Position numbers and translations under genes: made by a program. A stretch of DNA of 64,000 bases from Channallabes apus (taxonomy: Eukaryota; Chordata; Actinopteri; Siluriformes; Clariidae), in assembly GCA_030522415.1 (NCBI GenBank), contig CM060105.1:17292777-17356776 (forward strand), read 5' to 3'. Below, one piece after another: positions 22,821 to 34,600 of the stretch (positions are counted from its first letter, which is position 1; every line of letters begins with the position of its first letter). The notes beneath the pieces were generated by a model. The model was given only the letters and a program-made list of their open reading frames with translations. It ran no database searches and had not been told where the DNA came from.

Positions 22821-23669
22821 AAACCGATTTAAAACAAATAGAAGACTTTTGAATGCTTTAATTTAAGTCGAACATATCAGTGGAAACGTCACATCGTTCA
22901 CAAGGTGTCCCATGTGCTCTGTTTGGTCCGTGTCACTGTATATCCCAAATAATTCCCCTCTAAAGGAGAAATGGGCCCGGGTTAAATAATCTGCGTTAGT
23001 ACAAGAGGACTCGGCATTACTGTACCGATGATGATTTGACAACAAACACATCACTTATCAAAAACCAAACAAGAACCGATACCGCATATACGACAGTTCC
23101 GAAATAACCACATTTATAAATGGAGTTTATAAACCAGCCTGTTTTTCAGAAACCTAGGGCAGGTATACGCCCAGTCCTTGCTCAACATTTCCTTTAGACG
23201 CACAGTATTCAGGCCGAAAGAGGAAATATCAATCTTGCCTTAAAAAAAAACACCCAACGTCAGCAGTGTTCTAAAAGTCAGAGGTGCTGGTGAAACAGTG
23301 GTGTCGAGATGATTGAACAGTCAGGCATTAAGGAAGCGGGACACGCCCCCCCCCCCCCTTCACTACGCGGAGCCATACGGGCCACTCTTGAGGCTGTTTG
23401 CACTGTAAGGTCTGAAAACACGGCTGAGCAAATGAACAAGAGAACAGGTTGGAGGTGGAGGTGAAGTTACCCCTATAGGGTTACATTATAAACTTATTCA
23501 AGGACAATCTGCAAACGATTATACTGTAAATGCGCAGTTGATTAAGAAGCTGTCGTACTTTTTTAATCCATTTACGGTTCTGTTAAATGATGTGGAACGT
23601 TCCGTGTTATCACTTACACTACTGTAGCTGTAAAACCAGAAATCAACTTCAAAGTTTAAATTCGAAGGT

Positions 23670-23801
23670 TTCATGGTAGTCGCCTCGCACCTCCAGCGTC
23701 CGGGTTCGATTCCCGCCTCGGGGTCTCTCTGCATGTTGGTGGGTTTTCTCCGGGTTTCCTCCCAAAGACGTGCAGATTTAGGTTGCCCGTAGTGTTTGAA
23801 T

Positions 23802-23857
<56 letters not shown>

Positions 23858-23900
23858 ACCTTGTCCAGGGTGTACCCCACCTTATGCCTATAAGCTACAT
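23670..23900 (+). repeat. tRNA-headed SINE-like fragment with internal (TG)n
   Basis: The B-box GGTTCGATTCC is at 23703-23713, followed by CTCCGGGTTTCCTCCCAAAG and CCTTGTCCAGGGTGTACCCC, both typical of the same fish repeat class. A (TG)n tract at 23804-23857 has expanded inside it. Confidence 0.65.
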
Positions 23901-23942
23901 GAGATGAAGATGCTAAAAAAAAAAGTTTTCAAAAAAAAAAAA

Positions 23943-23986
23943 TTATTTAGGATTTTATCCTACTTTTAGGATAAAATCCTAAATAA
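23943..23986. repeat. Perfect 20-bp hairpin with 4-nt loop
   Basis: Bases 23943-23962 are exactly complementary in reverse to 23967-23986, with loop CTTT. The arm is A/T-rich. It adjoins poly-A runs. It is more perfect than expected for neutral old sequence, so it is probably a recent templated insertion or fold-back event. Confidence 0.85.
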
Positions 23987-24039
23987 ATAAACTTCACAAT
24001 TTCAGACTAAACTTCAATTACAGATTTTCCTTTCTTTCT

Positions 24040-24568
24040 TTCTTTCATTCCAGGCGTTCTGCAGACGCCCCATCTCTCGAACCTCAGGGTCGAACCTGTG
24101 ACCTTCTTATTAGCTTTAGCCTTGAGCTAGCATCGCCCTCGAGTTACTTGTTTATTATGCGTCGTAGGTCATGTGGAACACGTCCCTGCACAAAAAAAAT
24201 CCTATAAAATCGATAACGTACTAATAGGAAGAAGTTTGCTCTTATTTATTTATTTATTTATTTACTTTTGCACTACCGTCAGACCTGCGGGTTGTAGAAA
24301 ACAAACCACCGTGTGGGTTGATCCTTATACTAATATTTCCTTTGGATTAGTGTGGGAAAACATTAAAGAAAAGAAAACAATCAAATGGGTAGAGGAGCTT
24401 ACGAACACCCCCGCGCTGATCGTCGTGATAACGGGTTCGAATCTGACAGGATGTGGAAAAACTGTCCAGAATGTGTTTTTTTAACTTGAATCATGATTTC
24501 CACTCCTGACTCTCGGCATAGGCTGGGGAGGATCGCTTAAAGTTCGGACGTCATGTGATCGTCATTCT

Positions 24569-24606
<38 letters not shown>

Positions 24607-25574
24607 TATTTACACTACTCACAGCTCAGAGGCGTTATTCAGTATATAACAGAGGAGTGTATGTAAATCCTGGTGTTGACAGAGAAGAAGAAGCAGCAGC
24701 AGAAGAAGTCTTAGTCAGAATTCTCACACAGGACCGGTTCGCGGAAACGCTGCTCACTCAAGGACGCCAGAGAACACTCGGGCTGTGAACTATTTCACAA
24801 TTACAAAGTCCATTCATCCCGAGTGTCAGCCACGAGCCTGCACAAGAAAAGTCAATACTCACAGGAGTGTCGGCTGGGAGTGTCTCACTCCGCTGTGCTA
24901 ACCGCGTTACACTTTTTCTTTTTTTTCCCATACCAGAGAGAAAAAAACGTATTTAATAATAACAATAGAATTCGATTTATGAGGTGATATTTCCTACCAG
25001 GAAGCCGACAAGGTGGTAACAAGACACAGGAAGTTCAGGGAGAGAGAGAGAGAGAGAGAGAGAGTTGTAGGGGATTATATTATGGGAAATCATGGTGTAA
25101 TCATGGAACAACATGGTATATAGTTACTGCTGCCAAGCCTGTGTGTTTTAGTTCTCTTACACCGACAAAACGTTTTTAAAGAAAAAAATTTATAAAAAAA
25201 AAAGTTTTGGGTTTCTAAGAACGATCGTTCCTGTAATCGCTTATGTCACAGCAGCTATAAACAGTCTGTCCCCAATCTCGAAAAATTATTTTTTACCTTC
25301 AACTCACACACACAAAAAAAAGAACCAAGGAAAAACAAAAAAAAACAAACACACACACACAGCTTGTCATCTGATGCGACAAAAAAAAAAAAATGCAAAG
25401 ACTTTCCTCCCTGACTGAGCAAAAGTTGAGAAAGTGCGGACACTGGAGACTCCTTCCCAAAAACAACAACATAAATAAACAAACGATTTTGATCTGAACA
25501 TACATAAAATATGAGAGCATGTGAACGAGCTAGAAATAATAAGAAACATATTTAATTTAAAGTTATTATTGAGG
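24040..25574. other. Upstream region of mgat1; nothing recognised beyond microsatellites
   Basis: A (TG)n tract near 24571-24603, an (AG)n tract near 25038-25064 and several A/T homopolymers are present. No exon with family resemblance is visible on either strand. Confidence 0.4.
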
Positions 25575-25720
25575 GTATTATAGTGACAGCATGGATTACG
25601 GTTCAGAAGGTGGCAGGTTCAAACCCCACAACCACCAGGTTGGGCCCTTGAGCGAGGCCCTTACCCCTTAAGCGCTGTGGAACTCTTTAAACGAAACGAA
25701 GGTTGATTGATTGTATAATG
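25575..25720 (+). repeat. tRNA-derived SINE fragment
   Basis: The B-box GGTTCAAACCC is at 25616-25626, followed by GGGCCCTTGAGCGAGGCCCT, a combination common in fish SINEs. There is no complete acceptor stem and no Pol III termination context, so I call a SINE rather than a tRNA gene. Confidence 0.6.
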
Positions 25721-26959
25721 TCTAGACAATGTCTAGACATACCATTTCTTCAAAAGAAAAAAATGCTTCCATGGGATAAATAAGATTTCAGAACAAAATA
25801 AAAGACGGTTCAATATTTTTTTTAAAAATCGATCACGATGATGATGAAGTCCGCGCTGATGATAACAGCGATGCAAAGTTCAGGACGCGATCCAGAAACC
25901 GCACGTCACGAAACCATACGTACAGTAGGAACGGACACGGAAACCACCACGGCTGTTAGATGACCTGTTACAATAATAACACCGATAATCTCCCCGAGAT
26001 GCGGCCGAGCAACTAATCTGCAGTTGATCCTGTTTAACAAGAGAGGAGACCTGTGAAGGCTTTTTTTTTTTAATACACTAGGATACTGTCAGACTGTTTA
26101 ACTCTTTATTAATTAGTGAGATTGAGGATATAATCAGAGATGGAAAGAGGAAGCGAACTTAATAGCTGCACGCGTGAAAGCGTTGTTTTTTCCACCGAGC
26201 AGACAGAAAAAACGAACAGCCTACCCATACTCGCCTTGCCTCGTGCCAACAAGCGAACGCAGCGTGGGTCTGCTTTCAAAAATCAAAACCACATGTGGAC
26301 CTGGTACGGCCTTACGCACAAGGCAAAAAAAAGAAAAAAAAAAAGAACCAAAAGAGACCAAAAAGTTATCAGGAAACTCAACTCAACTCCACGCTGGTAG
26401 ATCTACAGTATGGTGCAAAAAAAAGTTCTCTTTTATTTAAAGACCTGACATGAAAGGAAACGTCCTGATGTTACGAACAACATCTAAAAGTAAAAGTACC
26501 TCTCAGTCAAACTTTGCTCCACGTCTCTCTCTCTCTTCGTTCTCTCAGCTCTCGAGTAGAAGTGGATGACAGAGAGAGAGAGAGAGAGACACACATACAC
26601 ACAGAGCAAGACACAGAAAGGGAGGAGGAAAGAAAGAAAGGGGAGGGAAGTTCTCTCCTCGTCAACCCTCCTCCCCTCTTTTTTTTCCCCCCTTCTCCTT
26701 TCTCTCACTTTCCTCTCCTGTAAACGTGGATGCGTCTGGTAGGCTGCTCGGCAGGACGAAGGTCAAAGCTCACGCATGTACATACGCTTTTTTTTTGTTT
26801 TTTTTTAAACACTACACGCTCCAGACAGGACGTGCTAGGAAGAGCAAAATGTCCAGCTGTAATGGCTTGCACATGGCCGCGGGTTTTAATGCGCGTTTAC
26901 CTAGCAGGCATGGTGGGAATTAATTACAGGAGGACCTCGATACTGGTTGTTGGGAAGAA

Positions 26960-27248
26960 ATCCTGGATGGATGGATATGTGTACAAGCATTTTCTCTTAT
27001 ATCCGTCTGTCTAGGAACCTCGGTATTCCAACTAGGGGCCGTGGAGGCCAGTGACCATTTTTACGCCAATCTGCATGACTGCAGGACTGTCAGAGAAAAC
27101 CAGAATACCTGGAGGAAAACTTCAAAGCACTCCACGCACACACAGGCGGGAATTGAATCCGGGGTACATCCTGGATGGGGTGCCAATCCAATCCCGATCT
27201 TTATGCACACATAGAACTGAGGACGTGGATCGAACCACTACGCCATTA

Positions 27249-27289
<41 letters not shown>
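26960..27289 (-). repeat. SINE-like fragment ending in (TA)n
   Basis: The sequence contains GCGGGAATTGAATCCGGGGT and ACATCCTGGATGGGGTGCCA, inverted B-box and tail motifs of the same repeat class as 27480-27985. A (TA)n tract at 27252-27289 closes it. Confidence 0.55.
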
Positions 27290-27295
<6 letters not shown>

Positions 27296-27479
27296 CATAC
27301 ACACACACACACTTATAAGCCTTTTCCTTTGCATACGGAATAAATCCTCATCCAAGCTGCAGAATCAGAACCAGTACAGAAAAAGTGCTTTAATGAAGAA
27401 TCATATAAACCTTTTAGATTAATTAACATTAATGAAGCATCCTAAATGTTTTATTATTATTCACTCCTTGATCGTCTAT

Positions 27480-28012
27480 ACCACCTTTTCCTGTGTACAG
27501 GGGTCACGGTGGGGGAACCTATCCCAGGAGACTTAGAAGTAAAATAAAGCCATGTACATCCTGTATAGGGGTGCCGTTTCAATGCAAGACGCTCATTTAC
27601 TCACTCATCGTCTATACCGCGTTATCCTGTATTCAGGGTCATGGGGACCTGGAGCCTCTATCCCAGGAGACTCAAGATTCAAGATTCAAAGAACTTTCTT
27701 CATCCCAGAGGGAAATTGCTTAGGGCACTAGGTACATCCTGGAAAGGGTGCCAATCCACCGCAGGGCACACACACATACACATACAGTATACACACACAC
27801 TCATTCGCATACTACGGGCAAATTGGGAACGCCAATTAGCCTAACCTGCATGTCTTTGGACTGTGGGAGGAAACCGGAGAACCCGGAAGGAAACCAAACA
27901 AACCCATTAAGCACAGAGGGGGAGCGAACATGCGACGTCCAAGCACACAGACCCTGAGGCGGGAATCGAACCGGGACCCTGGAGGTGACAATGCTAATCT
28001 ATGTATATATAG

Positions 28013-28042
<30 letters not shown>
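27480..28042 (-). repeat. SINE-like repeat, minus orientation, with (CA)n and (AG)n
   Basis: Two similar units start near 27480 and 27602 (CGTCTATACC, TATCCTGT, TCCCAGGAGACT). The longer one continues through TGGAAAGGGTGCCAATCCACC and AACTGCCAATTAGC-like sequence to an inverted B-box GGAATCGAACC at 27962-27972. An (AG)n tract follows at about 28014-28042. Confidence 0.6.
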
Positions 28043-28043
<1 letters not shown>

Positions 28044-28177
28044 TCAGGACTGTACAATAATCATTTTGAAGAAAGTGCTTTAATGAATGGTCACGTGACC
28101 CCTTTAGCTCAATTAGACGTCATCATTGATTTACTGTTACTATAAGGAACAATTCCTTTGATCTAAATCATGCAACC

Positions 28178-28181
<4 letters not shown>

Positions 28182-28227
<46 letters not shown>
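28182..28227. repeat. (TG)n microsatellite
   Basis: A pure TG run, with a second TG run at about 28298-28320. Confidence 0.95.
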
Positions 28228-28230
<3 letters not shown>

Positions 28231-28439
28231 AATCTCTCACCTTTATTCATTTCAGGGTTGCAGATCAGCATGCAGGATCAGGATCAGCCCCCCTCTCTGT
28301 GTGTGTGTGTGTGTGTGTGTAGAGTATATCAGTAGATAAATGTCACAGCTGACCCTCCAGTGTTCCTCCTCCTCTTCCTCCTCTTCCTCCTTCAGCACAC
28401 ATTGTCAGGACTCAGAATAACGCCGGTGTTGTCGTGGTG

Positions 28440-28650
28440 ATGATGATGATGATGATGATGAAGATGATCCTCATTCCCCATCCCCGTGTCTCCCCGGTTC
28501 TGTCCTCCTCGCGCCGCTCAGCTGGACGGAAAAATCTCCCCACATCACTTCCTGCGTCGCGTGAGCGTGCGCGCGAGCGATGTCTCCGAAATGAAACCGC
28601 TGCACGCCGTTAAAAACCGACGGATCCGGTGTGTTTATTCCATTGTATTT
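28440..28650 (-). promoter_or_regulatory. mgat1: CpG-rich patch, candidate mgat1 promoter
   Basis: This is the only clearly CpG-dense stretch between mgat1 and vars2 (GCGTCGCGTGAGCGTGCGCG near 28553-28573). On the minus strand it carries a GGAAGT ETS-like core near 28543-28552. It lies upstream of mgat1 on the correct strand, and mgat1 is predicted to need an upstream non-coding exon. No donor site was confirmed, so the assignment is positional inference. Confidence 0.35.
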
Positions 28651-28930
28651 ATTGACGTTAATTCCACACCGCTATGTGTATAACAGTGCCGTTCCAGCCA
28701 CTTCCGGGTTGACTCATTTTTTTTCCTCTCTCTCTCTCTCGCTCTCTCCGTTTTCTTAAATACAAGCCCCGCCCCTCTGCTGGTGCAGCCCCTCCTCCTT
28801 CAGTTTCCCCTAGCAACAATGTTGCCTTAACAACTAACCCCCCCCCCCCCCCCCGTATCAATTTCTAATTTCTAAGGATTTGCATGATGTATTAATCTTA
28901 GAGATGGGAAACCATTGTAATAAAAATCTA

Positions 28931-28964
<34 letters not shown>

Positions 28965-29110
28965 TATAAAAACATAAAAAATTACATGTTTTCGTTCATC
29001 TGAAGTTGTATTTGCCTAATACTGAGACTGATTGGGTCAGGATATACAACAACAATAAAAAACAGAATTAGAAAACAGAGCTAAAAAAAAGTAGTAAAAA
29101 AAGGTACATT

Positions 29111-29147
<37 letters not shown>

Positions 29148-29182
29148 TTATTATTAATAATAATAATAATAATAATAATAAT
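28931..29182. repeat. (AAT)n / (ATA)n microsatellites
   Basis: Trinucleotide runs at 28931-28964 and about 29111-29182 are separated by ordinary A/T-rich sequence. The second run ends directly at an RTE-type tail. Confidence 0.95.
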
Positions 29183-29325
29183 GTTGGTCTTTTGGCTGCT
29201 CCCGGCAAGGAATATCCAGTCCGCACGACAACTTGGCACAGGTTTTATGCCGGATGCCCTTCCTGATGCAACCCTTTATCCGGGGTTGGGACCGCACTAC
29301 ATCCAGTGGCTAGGGGGTCTGGGCA
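29183..29325 (-). mobile_element. RTE-type LINE or SINE 3' tail fragment
   Basis: On the minus strand this reads GGATGTAGTGCGGTCCCAAC, then AGGAAGGGCATCCGGCATAA and AACCTGTGCCAAGTTG, ending in GGGAGCAGCCAAAAG and a trinucleotide tail. This is the usual 3' end of fish RTE elements. A related tail on the plus strand lies at 62489-62556. It has no coding portion. Confidence 0.6.
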
Positions 29326-29929
29326 TATAATAATAATAATTATTATTATTATTATTAATAATAATATTAGGGCCCAAGGACCCATGACTATGGCGTCATC
29401 GCTATCGCTCTGATAATGCAGATGTTTTAATAGTGCTGATGCCATAATGTGTGAAGGCCCTCTTGTTATAATCCTAAAGTATTATTATTATGGCCCAAGC
29501 ACGATGAATAAAGACAAAAATCAGCACACAGATTGGAATTCCGCTGCCATTGGGACGCCTGATTGTCTGGGCACTGGGCGTGGCTAAGGGCCTTCACAGG
29601 GGATTTTGCCGTATAGCTCATAACCATTTGCATGTATGCGTGTGAAACTCTGTACACATCTAGATCTGATTGAGCAATTGAACAATTTCCACCAAGCATG
29701 TCATGGGATCATGTCAACAGTGTAAGTGTTGGTTTTATTGTTTAGAGTAAAAACAATAATAACAAGAGGGTCCTGCACACCCTATAGTGCTTGGGCCCTA
29801 AACATTATGGGATCATATCAGGACTATTATTATGCAACTACAACCTCGGACTATCAGCAACGTGTAACTTTTTTTTCACTGTGGAATTATTTATTTTTTC
29901 AAAATGAAGCCGGGCAAAACTAAGTACCC

Positions 29930-30420
29930 CTCATGATTTATTGGTTTGTAGACCCACTGAATATGCAAAGCTCTCATAAGGTAACACCACAACATTTGAA
30001 TTGGGTTGAAGTCTGGACTTCACCTTGATTTTTTTTTCTTTCTTTCTTTCAGCCATTCTGATGTAGTGCTTCAGATCCTCTGCTTTAGCTTTTAGTTGGA
30101 CAGAAGCCCTCACATTTGCATTTAGAATACTCTGGTATACAGAGGAGTTCATGGTTGACTCATCACCCTTTGATCGCCGTGAGGGACAGCAGGTATGGGG
30201 TGATTCTGCTGAAATTCTGTTTGGTTCCTACCCAACATGGCGCTTGGCATTGAGGCCAAACAACTCCACTTTGATCTGATTTGTCCATAAGACATTGTTC
30301 CAGAATCCATGCTTAACTTCAGGTTCTGTTTAAACCCCTTTCAAACAAATCTTATCTGTTCAGTCTTCTTCTAATTGTGATGTCATGGACTTTAACATTA
30401 ATCATCCTCAAAGTTTGAAA
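29930..30420 (-). mobile_element. Decayed Tc1-like remnant
   Basis: Plus-strand blocks such as GGTTGAAGTCTGGACTTCAC, CAGCCATTCTGATG, CACTTTGATCTGATTTGTCC and GACATTGTTCCAGAATCCAT are decayed antisense matches to a Tc1 transposase coding region. No open frame longer than 73 aa survives. It is a family distinct from copies 1 and 2. Confidence 0.6.
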
Positions 30421-30785
30421 AGCAGCTTTTTTTCTTTTGTGTTAATAACGCATGCTGACTTATATTCATTTTGGAATTAATTTAAAATTCAAATGTTTAA
30501 ATAAAAAAAACATATTTGATAGATACTGCTAAACCCATGAATAATACTGAATAATACACATAATTTCTACCTTCAACTCAATCCATAATTACATTAAAAT
30601 CCTGTTTTATTAACTAAAATAATGCCCCCCACCCACTTAAAAAAATAATTACGATTTAAACAATTATAACTTAGAAATGGTTTAATTAATTCAGAAACAA
30701 TGACAAAAAAAATCACCATAAACAACAACAATATCAAATTAAACTGTAAATAAAAAATTCCCAGACGTGTGTACATGATGGATCA

Positions 30786-30791
30786 TTTATT
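30786..30791 (-). terminator. vars2: vars2 polyadenylation signal
   Basis: AATAAA on the minus strand lies about 146 nt beyond the vars2 stop codon (30937-30939), a normal distance for a short 3' UTR. Confidence 0.55.
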
Positions 30792-30936
30792 TCATGTATA
30801 CAAATACTTTCTACACCAACATTTCTTTATATTTCAGCTTGACCCAGTCAATAATTGTACTTTTTCCCGCCACAGTCTCTAGTTGATTTTGTTCGACATT
30901 ATTTGCTGTTGTTTCCCAAGCTGTACTTTGTGCTAA

Positions 30937-31627
30937 CTATCTGGACTCTTTTCTGGCCGTCTCCAAAGCTAACAGTTGTTTCTCAATGCTCTGTAGTTCG
31001 TGCTCCAGTGCTGCAATCTGTAGATTTGAAGATAAAGAACTAAGTTACATTTTAACATGGATGAACTGCTTTAAAAAGGTGCTGCTTTAAACACAAAATT
31101 CGACACCAAACATGTAGCTTAAACAATTTTCCGGTTTCCTCCACAAGGTAACAATAAAAGTTCACCTTATTTCCCGTCTCCTGCCGAATGTGGTCAGGAA
31201 CCTTCTCTGTGTAGTTTGGTACTCTCATCCGGGACAGGAATTGCTCAAGTTTAAAGAGAAGTTTTTCTCTACGCTGAGAGAGCAGGAGCATCTCGTTGTT
31301 ATTATAACTGCAACTCTAGAATAAAAAATAAAAAAAAACAACAACTGTGATACTGAAGCAAATGTTTAATCGTATTCATATTAAGTCTTAAAAGCTGTGG
31401 CAGTGGTGTATTTATCATCACCTGCATATCAAGGTGTAACTGGATTGAATGGTCAGTCACCCCACTGGTGGTCCCTTCACATGGAGGTGGTACAGGGGAG
31501 AACGGGAGGGACTCGCTGCCCCCCTGAGGACAGTGCAGATGAAGATTAGCGATCCGGCCCAGGATGCAGATAGCGTGACTGAAGCTGTGGAGTGTTTGTG
31601 CTTGGCCTGTTGTGCACACTGCCCACA
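30937..31627 (-). CDS. vars2: vars2 coding exons 27-29: C-terminal domain and coiled coil
   Basis: Exons: 31422-31627, 31166-31315 and 30937-31017, covering residues 937-1081 and TAG. They include [36 protein letters not shown] and the terminal [20 protein letters not shown], which forms the basic coiled coil seen at the end of valyl-tRNA synthetases. For the first of these exons two nearby acceptors keep phase (TTTAG at 31628 or GGCAG a few codons in). The first was chosen because it gives the length expected from the human protein. Confidence 0.9.
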
Positions 31628-34600
31628 CTAAACGAGGCGAAAGGTAACATGTCAGAATACATTACAGCGTTTTTAACAGCACCTTATTTGTCTTACAGCA
31701 ACCAGCAGTACCACAATCCTTACATAAAAATCATCATAGGTTTTAAAAGTAATAGATGTTTGACATTTCCTTCTCGATCAATGTATGTATGTATGTATCT
31801 ATCTATCTCATCTAAAAAAAATGAAATGGTTTACCACCGTTTATACCCAGTGGTTTACCACAGAATATACTAATGGCTTACCACAGTTTAAACCTCAAAG
31901 TTGCTTCAATTTACATCCATGTTTTAATACCCTTTCTACCAATGCTTCAACCTCAGTTTAGACCGATGGTCTACCACCATTTATACCAATGTTTTACCTT
32001 CAGTTAAATCAGTGGATTATCTACATTTGCACAACTAGATTATCTACATCTACACCAATGGATCATCTCCATTTAAACCGTTATATTATCTCCATTTAGA
32101 CCAATGGATTACCTTCATTTACGCCAATAGACTGCTTTAACTTACACCAATGGACTGCCTTCATGTACACCAATAGATCACCTCAATCTACACCAATGGA
32201 TCATCTCCATTTAAACCGTTATATTATCTCCATTTAGACCAATGGACTGCCTTCATGTACACCAATAGATCACCTCAATGAACACCAACAGGCATTTGGC
32301 AAATTTGGCAACAATAAATTACCTTAATGTACACAAAAGGTCCAGATTTATGTATACCCATGGATTACCTCCATTTACACAATTGGATTGCCTCAATTTG
32401 CACAAAACTGTTACCTCAATTTATCAATTAATCACTTTTACTTACACCAAAGGATTAGCCCCAGATTACACCTTCATTTACACAAATATTCTACCATCAT
32501 TCATACCAATGGTTTGCCTCTATTTACCCCAATGAATTACTGTACTTCTGTTTACAACAATATGTTGCACCATTTACACTGCCGATCAAAATTTTGGGAT
32601 CACTTTCTAACTCCATACTCGTTCCTACTTTTTATTTCTTTCTACATTGTAAAGCAATGCTAGGTTTCTAGTTTACTAACTAAGAGTTTGTATGGGGGAG
32701 GGGGGTGATTAGTCCAAGTATTGAAGAAACAGATACGTCTTGAGTCGTCGATTAAAGATACCCAAAGACTCAGCTGTACGGACATCCAGAGGAAGTTCAT
32801 TCCACCACCTACATTCCTTGATCCCTAAGAGATGGTGGGACGAGGTGAGCCGTCCTGGAGGATGTTGTGATTAGCGCTTACAGGTAAATGGTTGCTGGCT
32901 CATTTTTACCTCCGTAGGCTAGCATTGGTGATTTCGGAGACCGGTAACTTCAGCAGAGGTAAGTTTTGGTCTTGCCTTCCAGGGATGATCTTCTGATCTT
33001 CAATACTGTTCTTACAAGAACTGTTCCAGAATAGCTGACCTTCATGTCTTAAAATAACAACTGATTATTGTTGTTGGTGTGAATTAATTACCTAATACCA
33101 TATGTGTTATTTCATAGTTTTGAAATCCCTAATATTGTTCTACAATGTAGAAAATAAATCACTAAACCAAAAAATCTGAAAAAGTCATCCCAATGGTCTA
33201 ACTCTATTTACACTAATGAATTATTTCAATGTTTCACTTCCATTTATACAAACGATTTACCTCCCACTAACGTTAACATTGGTAAGGTTTGGAAACAACA
33301 CAAACAACACAAATAACACAAATTTTACACTCTTGTTACACTAAACCTCAGGAAAATGCTGACACTGTAAATATCGTCCGAACAAAGGAAAGGGGAAAAA
33401 CAGACATAGTTCAATAAAACTCACTGTCGGGTCTTTCCCTCGTCATGTGACGCTGGGCTCTGAGTGACCTGGCCACCCTGACCACATCCTGTACCATGGG
33501 AAAATCTGCTTCCTCTTCAGGAAAGTGCCAATGCTCCTGCGGAAATCATGAAAAAGAACAATAAGAGTGGAATCAGGAAACAGCCGAGAAGCAAAGCAGC
33601 CAGACTGACCTGCGTTGAGAGAGGAATAAAACATGGTGAGGGAGGCTATTATGGGGAAAATTAAAAATGGCAGGGCGCTGTGATGCAACACTATGCAACG
33701 CTAAGGCCTGCTACCACCCAGAGGCTGTTTATTGTCCAGCAGCAGCATGTCATGCATTGTTTATACCACAGCAATTATAATGCTTAATGAAAGTTTATGA
33801 TGTAGCTCAGTCAATGGCTCACCAGCTGAGAGGCTGTTGGATATGGCTGTAGACACACACTGGCTGAAAGTGTAGTTGGGTCGGGGCTAAAGGGCTGCAA
33901 TCTTTGCCAGAGCTCTTCTGTGAGAAATGGCATGAAAGGGGAAAGGAGGCGGAGAGAGACGGACATGCAGTGATAGAGCACAGCGGTGGCAGTCTGCCTC
34001 TCTTCATTTTGCACGTCGGTTTTATTCACATCCTGTTTCAAAACTGGCTTCGTGCATTCCTAGGGAAAGAAGTACAGAAAGAGACACAAAAATTGGAACG
34101 AAGGATGTGTATATTAAATAGTGAATAGGAGCCCTCGTCTGCTAGCTGCATAGAGTCGTCACTCAGGGTTCACCTTATTGAGACTGTGTCTGTTCCCCGA
34201 TCTAAGCAAAAATGTAGAAAGACTCAGAAAGTCTGTTTTAATAATCTAATTAACATAAAGACCACAAACTCCGATCATACTGAATGCGCAGCCGGCACCT
34301 CTGATCTGAAGGTAGTACTGTTAAATATTAGATCTCTCGCATCAAAAGCGGTTATTGTTAATGAAATTATCACAGATCAGGCGTTTGATATACTCTGTTT
34401 AACTGAAACATGGGTTAAACAGGACGAGTATGTAGCTCTAAATGAAGCTAGTCCTCCTGGATACAGCTACATACACCAGCCTCGGTTAACTGGTAGAGGA
34501 GGAGGCGTCGCAGTTATTCATAATGATAATCTGTCTATCGTACAAAAACACGGACACAAATTTAACTCATTTGAAATTCTTTATAGTAACATAAGTGTAT

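Noticed and set aside
25616..25626. tRNA genes suggested by B-box words (also 23703, 46857, 58902 and inverted ones at 22752 and 27962)
   Set aside because: None has a complete cloverleaf with pairing acceptor, D and anticodon arms. The following sequence is shared SINE body, so they are SINE heads.
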